Translations under genes and position numbers: made by a program | Part shown: positions 45,000 through 54,042 of the stretch, one piece after another | How positions within the stretch are numbered: position 1 is the stretch's first letter | How the letters are laid out: each line of letters opens with the position of its first letter | DNA from: CAWDVK01 sp963805715 | Lineage (GTDB): Bacteria > Actinomycetota > Actinomycetes > Streptosporangiales > Streptosporangiaceae | Length of the DNA: 64,000 nt | Assembly: GCA_963805715.1 (NCBI GenBank) | Contig: CAWDVK010000009.1 | Location: 372,001 to 436,000, forward strand | Reading direction: 5' to 3' | The notes under the pieces: generated by a model | The model's input: the letters and a program-made list of their open reading frames with translations, nothing else | Databases searched by the model: none | Told to the model about the DNA's origin: nothing

Positions 45000-45335
45000 T
45001 CAGACGCCGTCGCGGAGCCGCTGCAGCGCCTCGGCCAGGATGGCCGCGCCGTCGGTGTCGTTGCGTCGCTCCTTGACGTAGGCCAGGTGGGTCTTGTAGG
45101 GCTCGGCATGCGGCGGCGCCGGCGGCTTCTCCGCGTCCTGGCCGGCCGGCAGGCCGCAGCGCGGGCAGTCCCACAGCTCGGGCACGGCGGCGTCGCTCGC
45201 GAAGCTGGGCACCGTCTCGTGCCCGTTACAGCACCAGAAGGAGACGCGGACCCGCGGCGCTGCCTCGCCGCGCTCCGCCTCGCCCATCGGACCCGCGCCG
45301 ACCCGGCTGCCGCGAATGGCGTTGCCACTACTCAC
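45000..45335 (-). CDS. rbpA: RNA polymerase-binding protein RbpA
   Basis: Actinobacteria-specific RNA polymerase partner that stabilises open complexes with the principal sigma factor. 111 residues: the N-terminal MSSGNAIRGSRVGAGPMGE, a zinc-type core (SFWCCNGHETVPSF, WDCPRCGLPAG) and the sigma-interacting end KTHLAYVKERRNDTDGAAIL. GTG start at 45335. Convergent with gadB. Confidence 0.97.
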   Translation of the reverse strand: MSSGNAIRGSRVGAGPMGEAERGEAAPRVRVSFWCCNGHETVPSFASDAAVPELWDCPRCGLPAGQDAEKPPAPPHAEPYKTHLAYVKERRNDTDGAAILAEALQRLRDGV

Positions 45336-45364
45336 TGCTCACCCCTTGCCTCATGACACGCTGA

Positions 45365-45399
45365 TGTGCTGGCTCAACTGTGCTGGCTCAACTGTGCTG
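45365..45399. repeat. 14-bp tandem repeat upstream of rbpA
   Basis: TGTGCTGGCTCAAC occurs at 45365-45378 and 45379-45392, followed by a partial third copy (TGTGCTG) to 45399. It lies 30-64 bases before the rbpA start, in its likely promoter region, and downstream of secG. It could be a regulator site or a slippage product. Confidence 0.7.
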
Positions 45400-45470
45400 C
45401 CCGGATCGCCTGGCTGCCCGGATCCGGGCGGCTCGCCCGCTGGCCGGTCACTGGCCGCGGCCCGGAATCG

Positions 45471-45710
45471 CTAGTGGTTGTACAGCAGGCCGAGCGCGAC
45501 AATGCACACGAACCAGAGAATTCCGGTGAAGATGGTGATCCGGTCCAGGTTTCGCTCGACCACCGACGACGAGCCCAGTGACGACGTGACGCCACCGCCG
45601 AACAGGTCAGACAGGCCGCCGCCCTTGCCCTTGTGCAGCAGGACCAGCAGCACCATGAGCAGGCTCGCGATGATCAGTACCACGGAGATAGCGATTTCCA
45701 ATGCTGACAC
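45471..45710 (-). CDS. secG: preprotein translocase subunit SecG
   Basis: 79-residue membrane protein with two hydrophobic helices around the conserved loop HKGKGGGLSDLFGGG. SecG supports the SecYE channel. It is last in the gap-pgk-tpiA-secG run, its usual place in actinobacteria, 30 bases after tpiA. Confidence 0.95.
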   Translation of the reverse strand: MSALEIAISVVLIIASLLMVLLVLLHKGKGGGLSDLFGGGVTSSLGSSSVVERNLDRITIFTGILWFVCIVALGLLYNH

Positions 45711-45740
45711 TGCTGCTACTCGTCTCTCCCAGGCGACTCG

Positions 45741-46541
45741 TCACGAAGTCTCGGTCGATTCACGATACCGGCAGATCCCGACGAACTCGCCGGCATCGAG
45801 GCTGGCTCCGCCGACCAGCGCCCCATCGATGTCCGGTTCCGCCATGATCGCGGGCATATTGCCGGCCTTCACTGACCCGCCATACAGAATACGCACACCA
45901 GCCGCCACCTGGTCCCCGTGAACGGCGGAAATGCGTTCTCGGATCGCTCCGCAGACATCCTGGGCGTCCTGCGGCGTGGCCACCTCGCCGGTGCCGATGG
46001 CCCAGACCGGCTCATAGGCCACGACCAGCTCGGCCAGCTGCGCGACGGTCAGCCCGTCCAGGCCGCCGTCCAGCTGGCTCAGGGTATGCGCGATGTGGTC
46101 GCCTGCCTGCCGGACGGCCAGCGGCTCGCCCACGCACAGGACCGGCCTGATTCCGTGCTGCAGCGCTGCCTTGACCTTCGCGTTGACCAGCTGATCGTCC
46201 TCAGCGTGGTACTGGCGCCGCTCCGAGTGCCCGGCCAGCACGTAGGCGCACCCGAGCTTGGCCAGCATCCGGCCCGAGATCTCGCCGGTGTAGGCCCCGT
46301 CGTCGTGCGCGGAGACGTCCTGCGCTCCGTACCTAAGCTCGAGCTTGTCCCCCTCTACCAGGGTCTGCACGCTGCGCAGGGCGGTGAAAGGGGGCAGGAT
46401 CGCGATCTCCGCGGCGGCGAAGTCCTTCTTGGTCAGCGAGAAGGCCAGCTTCTGGGTCAGGGCGATCGCCTCGAAGTGCGTGCTGTGCATCTTCCAGTTG
46501 CCGGCCACCAGCGGCATGCGCCCGGCAGGCGCGGGGCTCAT
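45741..46541 (-). CDS. tpiA: triosephosphate isomerase
   Basis: 266-residue TIM barrel: N-terminal AGNWKMHST, electrophilic His in LAGHSERRQ, catalytic Glu in AYEPVWAIGTG and phosphate-binding YGGSVKAGN. It interconverts dihydroxyacetone phosphate and glyceraldehyde 3-phosphate. The start overlaps the pgk stop by 4 bases. Confidence 0.97.
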   Translation of the reverse strand: MSPAPAGRMPLVAGNWKMHSTHFEAIALTQKLAFSLTKKDFAAAEIAILPPFTALRSVQTLVEGDKLELRYGAQDVSAHDDGAYTGEISGRMLAKLGCAYVLAGHSERRQYHAEDDQLVNAKVKAALQHGIRPVLCVGEPLAVRQAGDHIAHTLSQLDGGLDGLTVAQLAELVVAYEPVWAIGTGEVATPQDAQDVCGAIRERISAVHGDQVAAGVRILYGGSVKAGNMPAIMAEPDIDGALVGGASLDAGEFVGICRYRESTETS

Positions 46542-47753
46542 GCCGGGTCCGCCGTGTCGGCGAGCGCGGCCAGGCCCGGCAGCGTCGTTCCCTCCAGGTA
46601 CTCCAGGCTCGCTCCGCCGCCGGTCGAGATGTGGCTGAACGCATCGGCGGGCAGCCCGAGATGCCGGACGGCCGACGCCGAGTCACCCCCGCCGACCACG
46701 GTCAGGCCGTCGACCTTGCTGATCGCCGTGGCGACCGCCAGGGTGCCCGCCGCGAAGGCCGGGAACTCGAAGACCCCGACCGGCCCGTTCCAGAACACCG
46801 TCCTGGCGTCAGCGAGCTTCTCCGCGAACAGCTCGCGGGTGGCCGGGCCCATGTCCACTCCCTCGCGGTCGGCGGGAAAGGCGGTGACCGGGAACACATC
46901 GTACTCGGCATCGGCGGCGAACCGGGTGGCGCCGACGAGGTCCACCGGCAGCACGAGCTCGACATTGCGCTCGGCGGCGGCGGCGATGACCCGCTGCACG
47001 TCGGGGATCTTGTCCGCCTCGAGCAGCGAGTTGCCGACCTCGTACCCGCGCGCGGCGAGGAACGTGTACGACATGCCGCCGCCGATGAGCAGCCGGTCGG
47101 CCTTGTCCAGCAGGTTGCCGATGACGGCCAGCTTGTCGGATGGCTTCGCGCCGCCCAGCACCACGACATAGGGCCGCTCGGGGTCGGTCGTCAGCCGCTG
47201 CAGCACGGCGACCTCCGCCAGCACCAGCTCGCCGGCCGCGTGCGGCAGCAGCCGCGCCACGTCGTAGACGCTCGCATGCTTGCGATGCAGGGCACCGAAG
47301 CCGTCACCGACGTACAGATCCGCCATGGCCGCCAGCGCCGGCCAGCTCGGCCCGCTGCGCGTCGTCCTTGCTGGTCTCGGCCGGCTCGAACCGGACATTC
47401 TCCAGCAGGGCCACGTCGCCGTCGGAGAGCCCCGCCGCGATCGCGGCGGCCGACTCCCCGGCCACGTCCTCGGCCAGCCGGACCGGCTGGCCGAGTAGCT
47501 CCGACAGCCGGGCGGCCACCGGCGCCAGGGAGGGCCCGCCGGCCTTCCGCTCGGCGTAGTCGGCGCCCTTCGGGCGGCCCAGGTGAGCCGCGATCAGGAT
47601 CCGCCCGCCCCGGCTCGCCAGCTTGCTGATCGTGGGCAGGCTCGCCCTGATCCTGCCGTCATCGGAGATGGCGGAGCCGTCGAGCGGGACGTTCAGGTCG
47701 GACCGCAGCAGCACCGTGCGGCCGCTGACGGACAGCCCGTCGATGCCTCTCAT
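46538..47753 (-). CDS. pgk: phosphoglycerate kinase (frameshift mid-gene)
   Basis: Makes ATP from 1,3-bisphosphoglycerate. The N-terminal frame (MRGIDGLSVSGRTVLLRSDLNVPL, HLGRPKG) runs to DDAQRAELA and then fails; the C-terminal frame resumes at ALAAMADLYVGDGFGALHR and runs to DTADPA, with the nucleotide site SVVGGGDSAS-type sequence (TVVGGGDSASAVRHLG). One extra base within CTGGCCGGCGC (about 47337-47342) explains the break. Because the gene is essential in most bacteria, a consensus error is likely. The ATG overlaps the gap stop by 4 bases. Confidence 0.9.
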
Positions 47754-48764
47754 GACTGGCGGCCGACCAGCACAGCCACGTCGACGAGCCGGTTGGAGTA
47801 ACCCCACTCGTTGTCGTACCAGCCGATGACCTTGATCTGGTCGCCTGCCGCCATGGTGAGCAGCGAGTCGAAGGTGCAGGACCACGGCGTGCCGACGATG
47901 TCCGACGACACGATCGGGTCGGTCGAGTAGTACAGGTAGCCCTTGAGGCCGCCGTCGGCGGCGGCCCGGAAGGCCGCGTTGACCTCGTCCTTGGTCACCT
48001 CGCGGTCAAGCTGGATGACCAGGTCGGTGACGGATCCGTCCGGGACCGGCACCCGCATCGCCATGCCGTCCAGCTTGCCCTTGAGCTCGGGCAGCACGAG
48101 CGCCGTGGCCTTGGCCGCGCCGGTGGTGGTCGGGATGATGTTCTGCGCCGCGGCCCTGGCCCGGCGCAGGTCCTTGTGCGGGAAGTCCAGGATTACCTGG
48201 TCGTTGGTGTAGGCATGCACGGTCGTCATCAGGCCCCGGCGGATGCCGAAGCTGTCCTGCAGCACCTTGGCCATCGGCGCGACGCAGTTCGTCGTGCAGG
48301 ATGCGTTCGAGATGATGTTGTGCTGCGCGGGGTCGTACTGATCGTCGTTGACGCCCATCACGATCGTGATGTCCTCGCCGGTTGCGGGCGCCGAGATGAT
48401 CACCTTGCTGGCGCCGGCCGCCAGGTGCTTGCTGGCGTCCGCGGCCTTGGTGAACCGGCCGGTCGATTCCAGCACCACCTCGACCCCGAGCTCGGCCCAG
48501 GGCAGCTCGGACGGCTCGCGCACGGCGAGCACCTTGATCTCGCTGTCGCCGGCCCGGATAGACGTCCCCGTCAGCCTGCACGTCGATGTCGAGCGTGCCG
48601 AGCACCGTGTCGTACTTGAGCAGGTGCGCGAGAGTCTTCGCGTCGGTCAGGTCATTCGCGGCGACGATCTCGAGGCCGTCAGCGGCACCGCCAGCGGCGT
48701 GCACCGCGCGCCAGAAGTTCCGTCCGATACGGCCAAATCCGTTGATCCCAATCCGGACACTCAC
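47750..48764 (-). CDS. gap: glyceraldehyde-3-phosphate dehydrogenase (frameshift near the N-terminus)
   Basis: NAD-dependent glycolytic dehydrogenase. From GTG 48764 the N-terminus reads VSVRIGINGFGRIGRNFWRA to TLDIDVQADGD, then breaks; the next frame picks up IRAGDSEIKVLAVREPSELPW and continues through the catalytic Cys in SNASCTTNCVAP to NEWGYSNRLVDVA. Deleting one base near 48560 (in CGGATAGACG, plus strand) rejoins them. First gene of the gap-pgk-tpiA-secG operon; AAAGGAG lies upstream of the start. Confidence 0.9.
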
Positions 48765-48925
48765 TTCGACGATCTCCTTTAGTCGCATGCACCGGCAGGC
48801 GCCATTTTCCGCATGGCCCATGGCAGGCTATCGGAATTCGCTGGCCCGAGGATTCCCGTAGGGGACCTGCATCCAGCGTCCCGGCCGCCACCCCGGCGTG
48901 GGGAGGGCCGCCAGCCCTGCGGTCA

Positions 48926-48941
48926 CGGGACCTTCGTCCCG
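48926..48941. terminator. possible whiA-operon terminator
   Basis: CGGGAC-CTTC-GTCCCG, a 6-bp stem with a four-base loop, 5 bases beyond the whiA stop and about 160 bases before gap. There is no U-run. The remaining 48765-48925 gap holds the gap promoter region but shows no clear boxes. Confidence 0.4.
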
Positions 48942-48945
48942 ATAG

Positions 48946-49935
48946 TCAGGGCACCAGCATGTCAGGGGTCAGGGTCGCCTCGGTGTTCGGCACCCCGAGT
49001 TCGCTCGCGCGCCGGTCCGCCAGCGCCAGCAGCCGCCTGATCCGCCCGGCGATGGCGTCCTTGGTCATGGCCGGCTCGGCCAGCTGGCCGAGTTCCTCCA
49101 GGCTCGCCTGCCGGTGCTTGATCCGCAGCTCGCCCGCGACGATGAGGTGCTCGGGAGCGTCAGCGCCGAGGATCTCCAGCGCCCGCTCCACCCGCGCGCC
49201 GGCCGCGACCGCGGCCCGCGCGCTGCGCCGCAGGTTAGCGTCGTCGAAGTTGGCCAGCCGGTTCGCCGTGGCCCGCACCTCCCGGCGCACCCGCCGTTCC
49301 TCCCAGGCCAGCACGCTGTCATGCGCGCCCAGCCTGGTCAGCAGGGCGCTGATCGCGTCCCCGTCCCTGACCACCACGCGGTCCACGCCGCGCACGTCAC
49401 GGGCCTTGGCGTGGATCTTCAGCCGCCGGGCGGCGCCGACCATCGCCAGCGCAGCCTCCGGTCCCGGGCAGGTGACCTCCAGGGACATCGACCGGCCGGG
49501 CTCCGTCAGGCAGCCATGGGCCAGGAACGCGCCGCGCCATGCGGCCTCGCAGTCACAGGTCGTGCCCGCCACCACCTGGCGGGGCAGCCCGCGTACCGGG
49601 CGGCCGTGATTGTCCACCAGGCCGGTCTGGCGGGCGAGGCTCTCGCCGTCCTTCTGCACCCGGACCACGTACCGGTTGCCCTTGCGCAGGCCGCCGGGGG
49701 CCAGCACGATGAGTTCCGAGGAGTGCCCGAACACCTCAGCGATGTCCTTCCGCAGCCTGCGGGCCGCCGCCCCGGTGTCCAGCTCCGCCTCCACCGCGAT
49801 CCGGCCCGATGCCAGGTGCAGGCCGCCTGCGAACCGGAGCAGCGTGGACACCTCGGCCTTGCGGCAGCACGGCTTGAGCACGGTGATACGGCTGAGCTCG
49901 TCCTTGACCAGGCCGGTCAGCGCCATCGGCTTCAC
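48946..49935 (-). CDS. whiA: sporulation/cell-division regulator WhiA
   Basis: 329-residue WhiA with an N-terminal LAGLIDADG-like domain (KDELSRITVLKPCCRKAEVS, LRFAGGLHLASGRIAVEAE) and a C-terminal HTH (KHRQASLEELGQLAEPAMTKDAIAGRIRRLL region). In Streptomyces WhiA works with WhiB to switch on division genes; homologues in non-sporulating actinobacteria also exist. It overlaps yvcK by 4 bases in the conserved uvrC-rapZ-yvcK-whiA order. Confidence 0.97.
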   Translation of the reverse strand: MKPMALTGLVKDELSRITVLKPCCRKAEVSTLLRFAGGLHLASGRIAVEAELDTGAAARRLRKDIAEVFGHSSELIVLAPGGLRKGNRYVVRVQKDGESLARQTGLVDNHGRPVRGLPRQVVAGTTCDCEAAWRGAFLAHGCLTEPGRSMSLEVTCPGPEAALAMVGAARRLKIHAKARDVRGVDRVVVRDGDAISALLTRLGAHDSVLAWEERRVRREVRATANRLANFDDANLRRSARAAVAAGARVERALEILGADAPEHLIVAGELRIKHRQASLEELGQLAEPAMTKDAIAGRIRRLLALADRRASELGVPNTEATLTPDMLVP

Positions 49936-50959
49936 TCCCCCTCAAATATCTGCGCGAGCGCGCCCGCCATTCGTCGCGGATCGTGGCGGGGCGATCCGTC
50001 CCCCATGGCTAGTTCCGCCAGCACAAGGCGGCCGCCCAGCAGGCCGGCCGCCTTCTCGAGTTCCGCTGTCGTTCCCTGGACGGCCTCGCGGTCAGCGAGC
50101 ACCACGTCAATCGTCAGGCCCGGTGCATGGTCGGCAAGTACCTCCAGGTGCGCGTGCGGGGAGAAGCCCTCGGTCTCCCCCGGCTGGGGCGCCAGGTTCA
50201 GCGCAATCAGCCTCCGCGCGCTCGTGTGCAGCAGTGCGTCAGCCAGCTCGGGGACCATCAGGTGCGGAAGCACGCTGGTGAACCACGAGCCCGGCCCGAG
50301 CACCGCCCAGTCCGCCGCCCTGACCGCCTGCACGGCCTCCGGGCACGCGGGCGGGTCAGCGGGTACCAGTGATACTGACCGTACCCGCCCGGTCGTGCTC
50401 GCGCAGGCGACCTGGCCGCGAACGACGCTGATCTCGTCCGGCCTGTCCGGATTAGCGCCCTCTACCTCAGCGGCGAGGTCCAGCGGGACCGACGACATGG
50501 GCAGCACCCGGCCGTGCGCCCCGAGCAGCCGGCCGACCCAGTCAAGCCCCTGCACGGTGTCGCCGAGCAGCTCCCAGAGCGCCACGATGAGGACGTTGCC
50601 GACCGCGTGACCGCCCAGCTCCTGCTCCCCGGTGAACCGGTGCTGGATGACCCGGCTCCAGGTCGTCCCCCAGGCGTCGTCACCGCACAGGGCGGCGAGC
50701 GCCATCCGCAGGTCACCCGGCGGGAGCACGCCGAACTCGCGCCGCAGCCGGCCGCTCGAGCCGCCGTCATCGGCCACCGTGACGATCGCCGTCAGGTCGC
50801 GGGTCACCCGGCGCAGGGCCGACAGCGACGCGTACAGCCCGTGCCCGCCGCCCAGGGCCACCACGCTGCGGCTCAGCGGCCGGCCGCGGGCTGCGGCTTC
50901 GGCTGCGGCTGCGGCTGCGGCTGCGGCGGGGGCGGGGACTGGCGGTGATCCTGCGTCAT
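49932..50959 (-). CDS. yvcK: YvcK/CofD-like gluconeogenesis factor
   Basis: Nucleotide-sugar-binding protein of the CofD fold, needed for normal growth and cell shape on some carbon sources. Core motifs: VVALGGGHGLYASLSALRR, VADDGGSSGRLRREFG, PGDLRMALAAL and GPGSWFTSVLPHL. GTG at 50864 opens the conserved part. An ATG at 50959, five bases after the rapZ stop, opens another frame reading MTQDHRQSPPPPQPQPQP and stops just before the core. Joining them by one shift gives a Pro/Gln-rich N-terminal tail, as other actinobacterial YvcK proteins have N-terminal extensions. Either start is possible. Confidence 0.85.
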
Positions 50960-50964
50960 CCGGC

Positions 50965-51843
50965 CTACTCGCGTCCGAGGTCCCGGTGCTGCACCTGGAC
51001 GCGAAGCCAGGAGGCGGCGAGACGGGATGCGATCTCCTCGGCCATCACCACGCTGCGATGCTTGCCGCCGGTGCAGCCCGCCGCCAGCAGCAGGAAGTGC
51101 TTGCCGGCTCGCTGGTAGCCGGACAGCACGATGCCCAGCGCGCGGACGTAGGCGGTCACGAAGTCGACCGCGCCTGGCTGGCCGAGCACGTAGGCCCTGA
51201 CCCGCTCGTCCTGCCCGGTCAGCGGCGCGAGGTCGGGGATCCAGTGCGGGTTGGGCAGGAACCGGCAGTCGGCCACCATGTCAGCGTCGACCGGCAGCCC
51301 GTACTTGAAGCCGAAGGAGACGACCGTCAGCCGCAGCGCCGTGTCGGTCGCGGAGGCGAACGCGTCCTGCATCCGGGAGCGCAGCTCGTGCACGTTCAGG
51401 CCGGACGTATCCAGGACCAGGTCCGCCTCGGCGCGCAGTCCCTGCAGCAGCTCGCGCTCGGCGGCGATGCCGTCCACCACCCGGCCGCCCTCCTGCAGCG
51501 GATGCGGCCTGCTCACGCTGTCGAACCGGCGGACCAGCGTCTCATCCGCGGCCTCCAGGAACACGACGTAGGACCGCACGCCGCGGGCATTCAGGTCGCC
51601 GATCGCCGACTTGAGGTCGGTGGAGAAGGCGCGGCTGCGCACGTCGACCACGGCGGCCAGCCTCGGCACCGCCCCCTTGGCCCGCCGCGCCAGGTCGGCC
51701 ATCGTGGGCAGCAGGTCCGGCGGGATGTTATCGGCCACGAACCAGTCCAGGTCCTCCAGCGACTTGGCCGCGGTGCTGCGCCCGGCGCCGGACATGCCGG
51801 TGATGATGACGATCTCGGGCGTGCTGGTCTCGCCGCCTGTCAT
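50965..51843 (-). CDS. rapZ: RNase adapter protein RapZ
   Basis: 292 residues with Walker A GMSGAGRSTAAK, Walker B-like VVFLEA, and a C-terminal domain with CTGGKHRSVVMAEEI. In E. coli RapZ controls an amino-sugar small RNA; in actinobacteria its role is less clear but it stays linked to whiA and yvcK. It overlaps uvrC by 4 bases. Confidence 0.95.
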   Translation of the reverse strand: MTGGETSTPEIVIITGMSGAGRSTAAKSLEDLDWFVADNIPPDLLPTMADLARRAKGAVPRLAAVVDVRSRAFSTDLKSAIGDLNARGVRSYVVFLEAADETLVRRFDSVSRPHPLQEGGRVVDGIAAERELLQGLRAEADLVLDTSGLNVHELRSRMQDAFASATDTALRLTVVSFGFKYGLPVDADMVADCRFLPNPHWIPDLAPLTGQDERVRAYVLGQPGAVDFVTAYVRALGIVLSGYQRAGKHFLLLAAGCTGGKHRSVVMAEEIASRLAASWLRVQVQHRDLGRE

Positions 51844-53975
51844 GTCCCGCCCCCCGTGATCGGCCCGGCATGCCCGGACCTGACCTGGCCCGCGTCGCTG
51901 CGGCCGGCTCCGTTTCCGCCCGAATCGTCGTGATCCGTATCGTCGTGACCCGCACCATCGCGGCCCGCGCCGTCCTGGCCGGGATCGTCCTGGCCGGCAT
52001 CGCCCCGGCCGCCCTGCTGCTCCAGGTGCAGCGCCGCGTGGACGGCCCCGGCGGTCCGGCGGCCGAATCCCGGCGCCGCCGCGATCTCGTCGACCGTAGC
52101 GGACCTGAGCTTGCGCACCGAGCCGAAATGCCGGAGCAGCGCCGCCCGCCTGGTGGCGCCGACACCCGGGATCGCGTCAAGCTCGCTGCTGGTCAGGGCG
52201 GCGGACCGCCTGGCCCGGTGATAGGTGATGGCAAACCGGTGCGCCTCATCGCGCACCCGCTGCAGCAGGTACAGGCCCTCGCTCGTGCGCGGCATGATCA
52301 CGGGGCTGTCCTCGCCGGGCAGCCAGACCTCTTCCAGCCGCTTCGCCAGGCCGCAGACCGATACGTCCACCACGCCCAGCTCGGTCAGCGCCCGGGCAGC
52401 CGCGGCTACCTGGGCAGGGCCGCCGTCGATCACCGCCAGGTTGGGCGGGTAGGCGAACTTGCGCCGCTCGCCGTTCAGGTTCTCCGGATCGGACTCCGCC
52501 TCGGCCTGCTCCTCCAGGTACCGCCGGAACCTGCGGGTGATGACCTCGCGGATGGCCGCCACGTCATCGGTGCCGTCCAGGCCCCTGATGGCGAAACGGC
52601 GGTACTCGGACTTGCGCGCCAGCCCGTCCTCGAACACCACCATCGAGGCGACGACGTGCGTGCCCTGCAGGTTCGACACGTCGTAGCTCTCGATCCGCAG
52701 CGGAGCCTCATCGAGCCCGAGCGCCTCCTGGATCTCGTGCATGGCCCGGCTCCGGGTCGTCAGGTCGCTGGCCCGGCGCATCTTGTGCAGCGCCAGCGAC
52801 TCGGCGGCATTGCGGGAGACCGTCTCCAGCAGTGCCTTCTTGTCACCGCGCTGCGGCACCCGCAGGGTGACCGGGCCGCCGCGGCGCTCGGCCAGCCACT
52901 CCCCGACGGCCCGCGATTCCGGCGGCATGGCCGGCACCACGACCTCGCGGGGGATCGCCCCCGGCTGGCTGCCGGCGGCGGGGCGGCGGCCGGCCCCGCG
53001 GCCGACCCGCTCCGGCGCGGCTGCCTGGTCGGCTACCCGGTCATCGCTGTAGACCTGGCCGAGGAACTGCTCGACAAGCTCACCGCTGGTGATGTCCTCG
53101 ACCTTGTCGACCACCCAGCCGCGCTGCCCGCGTACCCGGCCGCCGCGCACGTAGAACACCTGGACCGCGGCCTCGAGCTGGTCCTCGGCCAGGCCGATGA
53201 CGTCGCAGTCAGTGCCGTCGCCCAGCACCACCGCTTGCTTCTCCAGCGCGCGCTGCAGCGCCCGGATGTCATCGCGCAGCCGGGCGGCCCGCTCGTACTC
53301 TTCCGCCGCCGCCGCGCGCCGCATCTCGGCTTCCAGCCGCTTCAGGAACTTGCCCGTCTGCCCGGCCATGAAGTCGCAGAACTCCTCGGCCAGCAGCCGG
53401 TGCCCGGCGGCGTCGATCCGGCCGACGCAGGGAGCCGAGCACTTGCCGATGTAGCCGAGCAGGCACGGCCGGCCGATCTGCCCGGCGCGCTTGAAGACGC
53501 CGGCCGAGCAGGTCCGCACCGGGAAGACGCGCAGCAGCGTGTCCACCGTGTCCCTGATGGCCCAGGCGTGCGAGTAAGGGCCGAAGTACCGGACCCCGCG
53601 CCGTTTCGCGCCCCGCATGACCTGAACCCGCGGGTACTCCTCGTCCATGGTGACGGCCAGGTAGGGATAGCTCTTGTCGTCCCGGTAGCGCACGTTGAAG
53701 CGCGGATCGAATTCCTTGATCCAGGAGTACTCGAGCTGGAGCGCCTCGACCTCGGTGCCGACGACGGTCCAGTCCACTCTCGCCGCCGACAGCAGCATGG
53801 ACTGGGTCCGCGGATGCAGGCTGGCGAAGTCGGCGAAGTAGGAGTTGAGCCGCTGCCGCAGGCTCTTGGCCTTGCCGACGTAGATCACCCGGCCGCGCTC
53901 ATCGCGGAACCGGTATACGCCGGGCGACTCGGGAATCGAGCCGGGGGCCGGGCGGTAGCTCGCCGGATCTGCCAC
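51840..53975 (-). CDS. uvrC: excinuclease ABC subunit C
   Basis: Makes the dual incisions in nucleotide excision repair. N-terminal GIY-YIG domain (PGVYRFRDERGRVIYVGKAKSL), UVR motif region (EYERAARLRDDIRAL), RNase H-like domain (VIDGGPAQV, SYDVSNLQGTHVVAS) and helix-hairpin-helix LDAIPGVGATRRAALL. After the second HhH the protein has about 60 extra residues of pentapeptides (DAGQD, DPGQD, GAGRD, GAGHD). First gene of the uvrC-rapZ-yvcK-whiA operon. Confidence 0.97.
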   Translation of the reverse strand: MADPASYRPAPGSIPESPGVYRFRDERGRVIYVGKAKSLRQRLNSYFADFASLHPRTQSMLLSAARVDWTVVGTEVEALQLEYSWIKEFDPRFNVRYRDDKSYPYLAVTMDEEYPRVQVMRGAKRRGVRYFGPYSHAWAIRDTVDTLLRVFPVRTCSAGVFKRAGQIGRPCLLGYIGKCSAPCVGRIDAAGHRLLAEEFCDFMAGQTGKFLKRLEAEMRRAAAAEEYERAARLRDDIRALQRALEKQAVVLGDGTDCDVIGLAEDQLEAAVQVFYVRGGRVRGQRGWVVDKVEDITSGELVEQFLGQVYSDDRVADQAAAPERVGRGAGRRPAAGSQPGAIPREVVVPAMPPESRAVGEWLAERRGGPVTLRVPQRGDKKALLETVSRNAAESLALHKMRRASDLTTRSRAMHEIQEALGLDEAPLRIESYDVSNLQGTHVVASMVVFEDGLARKSEYRRFAIRGLDGTDDVAAIREVITRRFRRYLEEQAEAESDPENLNGERRKFAYPPNLAVIDGGPAQVAAAARALTELGVVDVSVCGLAKRLEEVWLPGEDSPVIMPRTSEGLYLLQRVRDEAHRFAITYHRARRSAALTSSELDAIPGVGATRRAALLRHFGSVRKLRSATVDEIAAAPGFGRRTAGAVHAALHLEQQGGRGDAGQDDPGQDGAGRDGAGHDDTDHDDSGGNGAGRSDAGQVRSGHAGPITGGGT

Positions 53976-54042
53976 GAGGTAACTCTATGCAACCCGGCGG
54001 CCCACCCCGTCGACCTCGGCCGGCGTGTGTCACGCTACCTGC

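Noticed and set aside
45000..45081. Extended gadB C-terminus overlapping rbpA
   Set aside because: The alternative frame gives a proper short tail and stop at 44975 that avoids overlap with rbpA.
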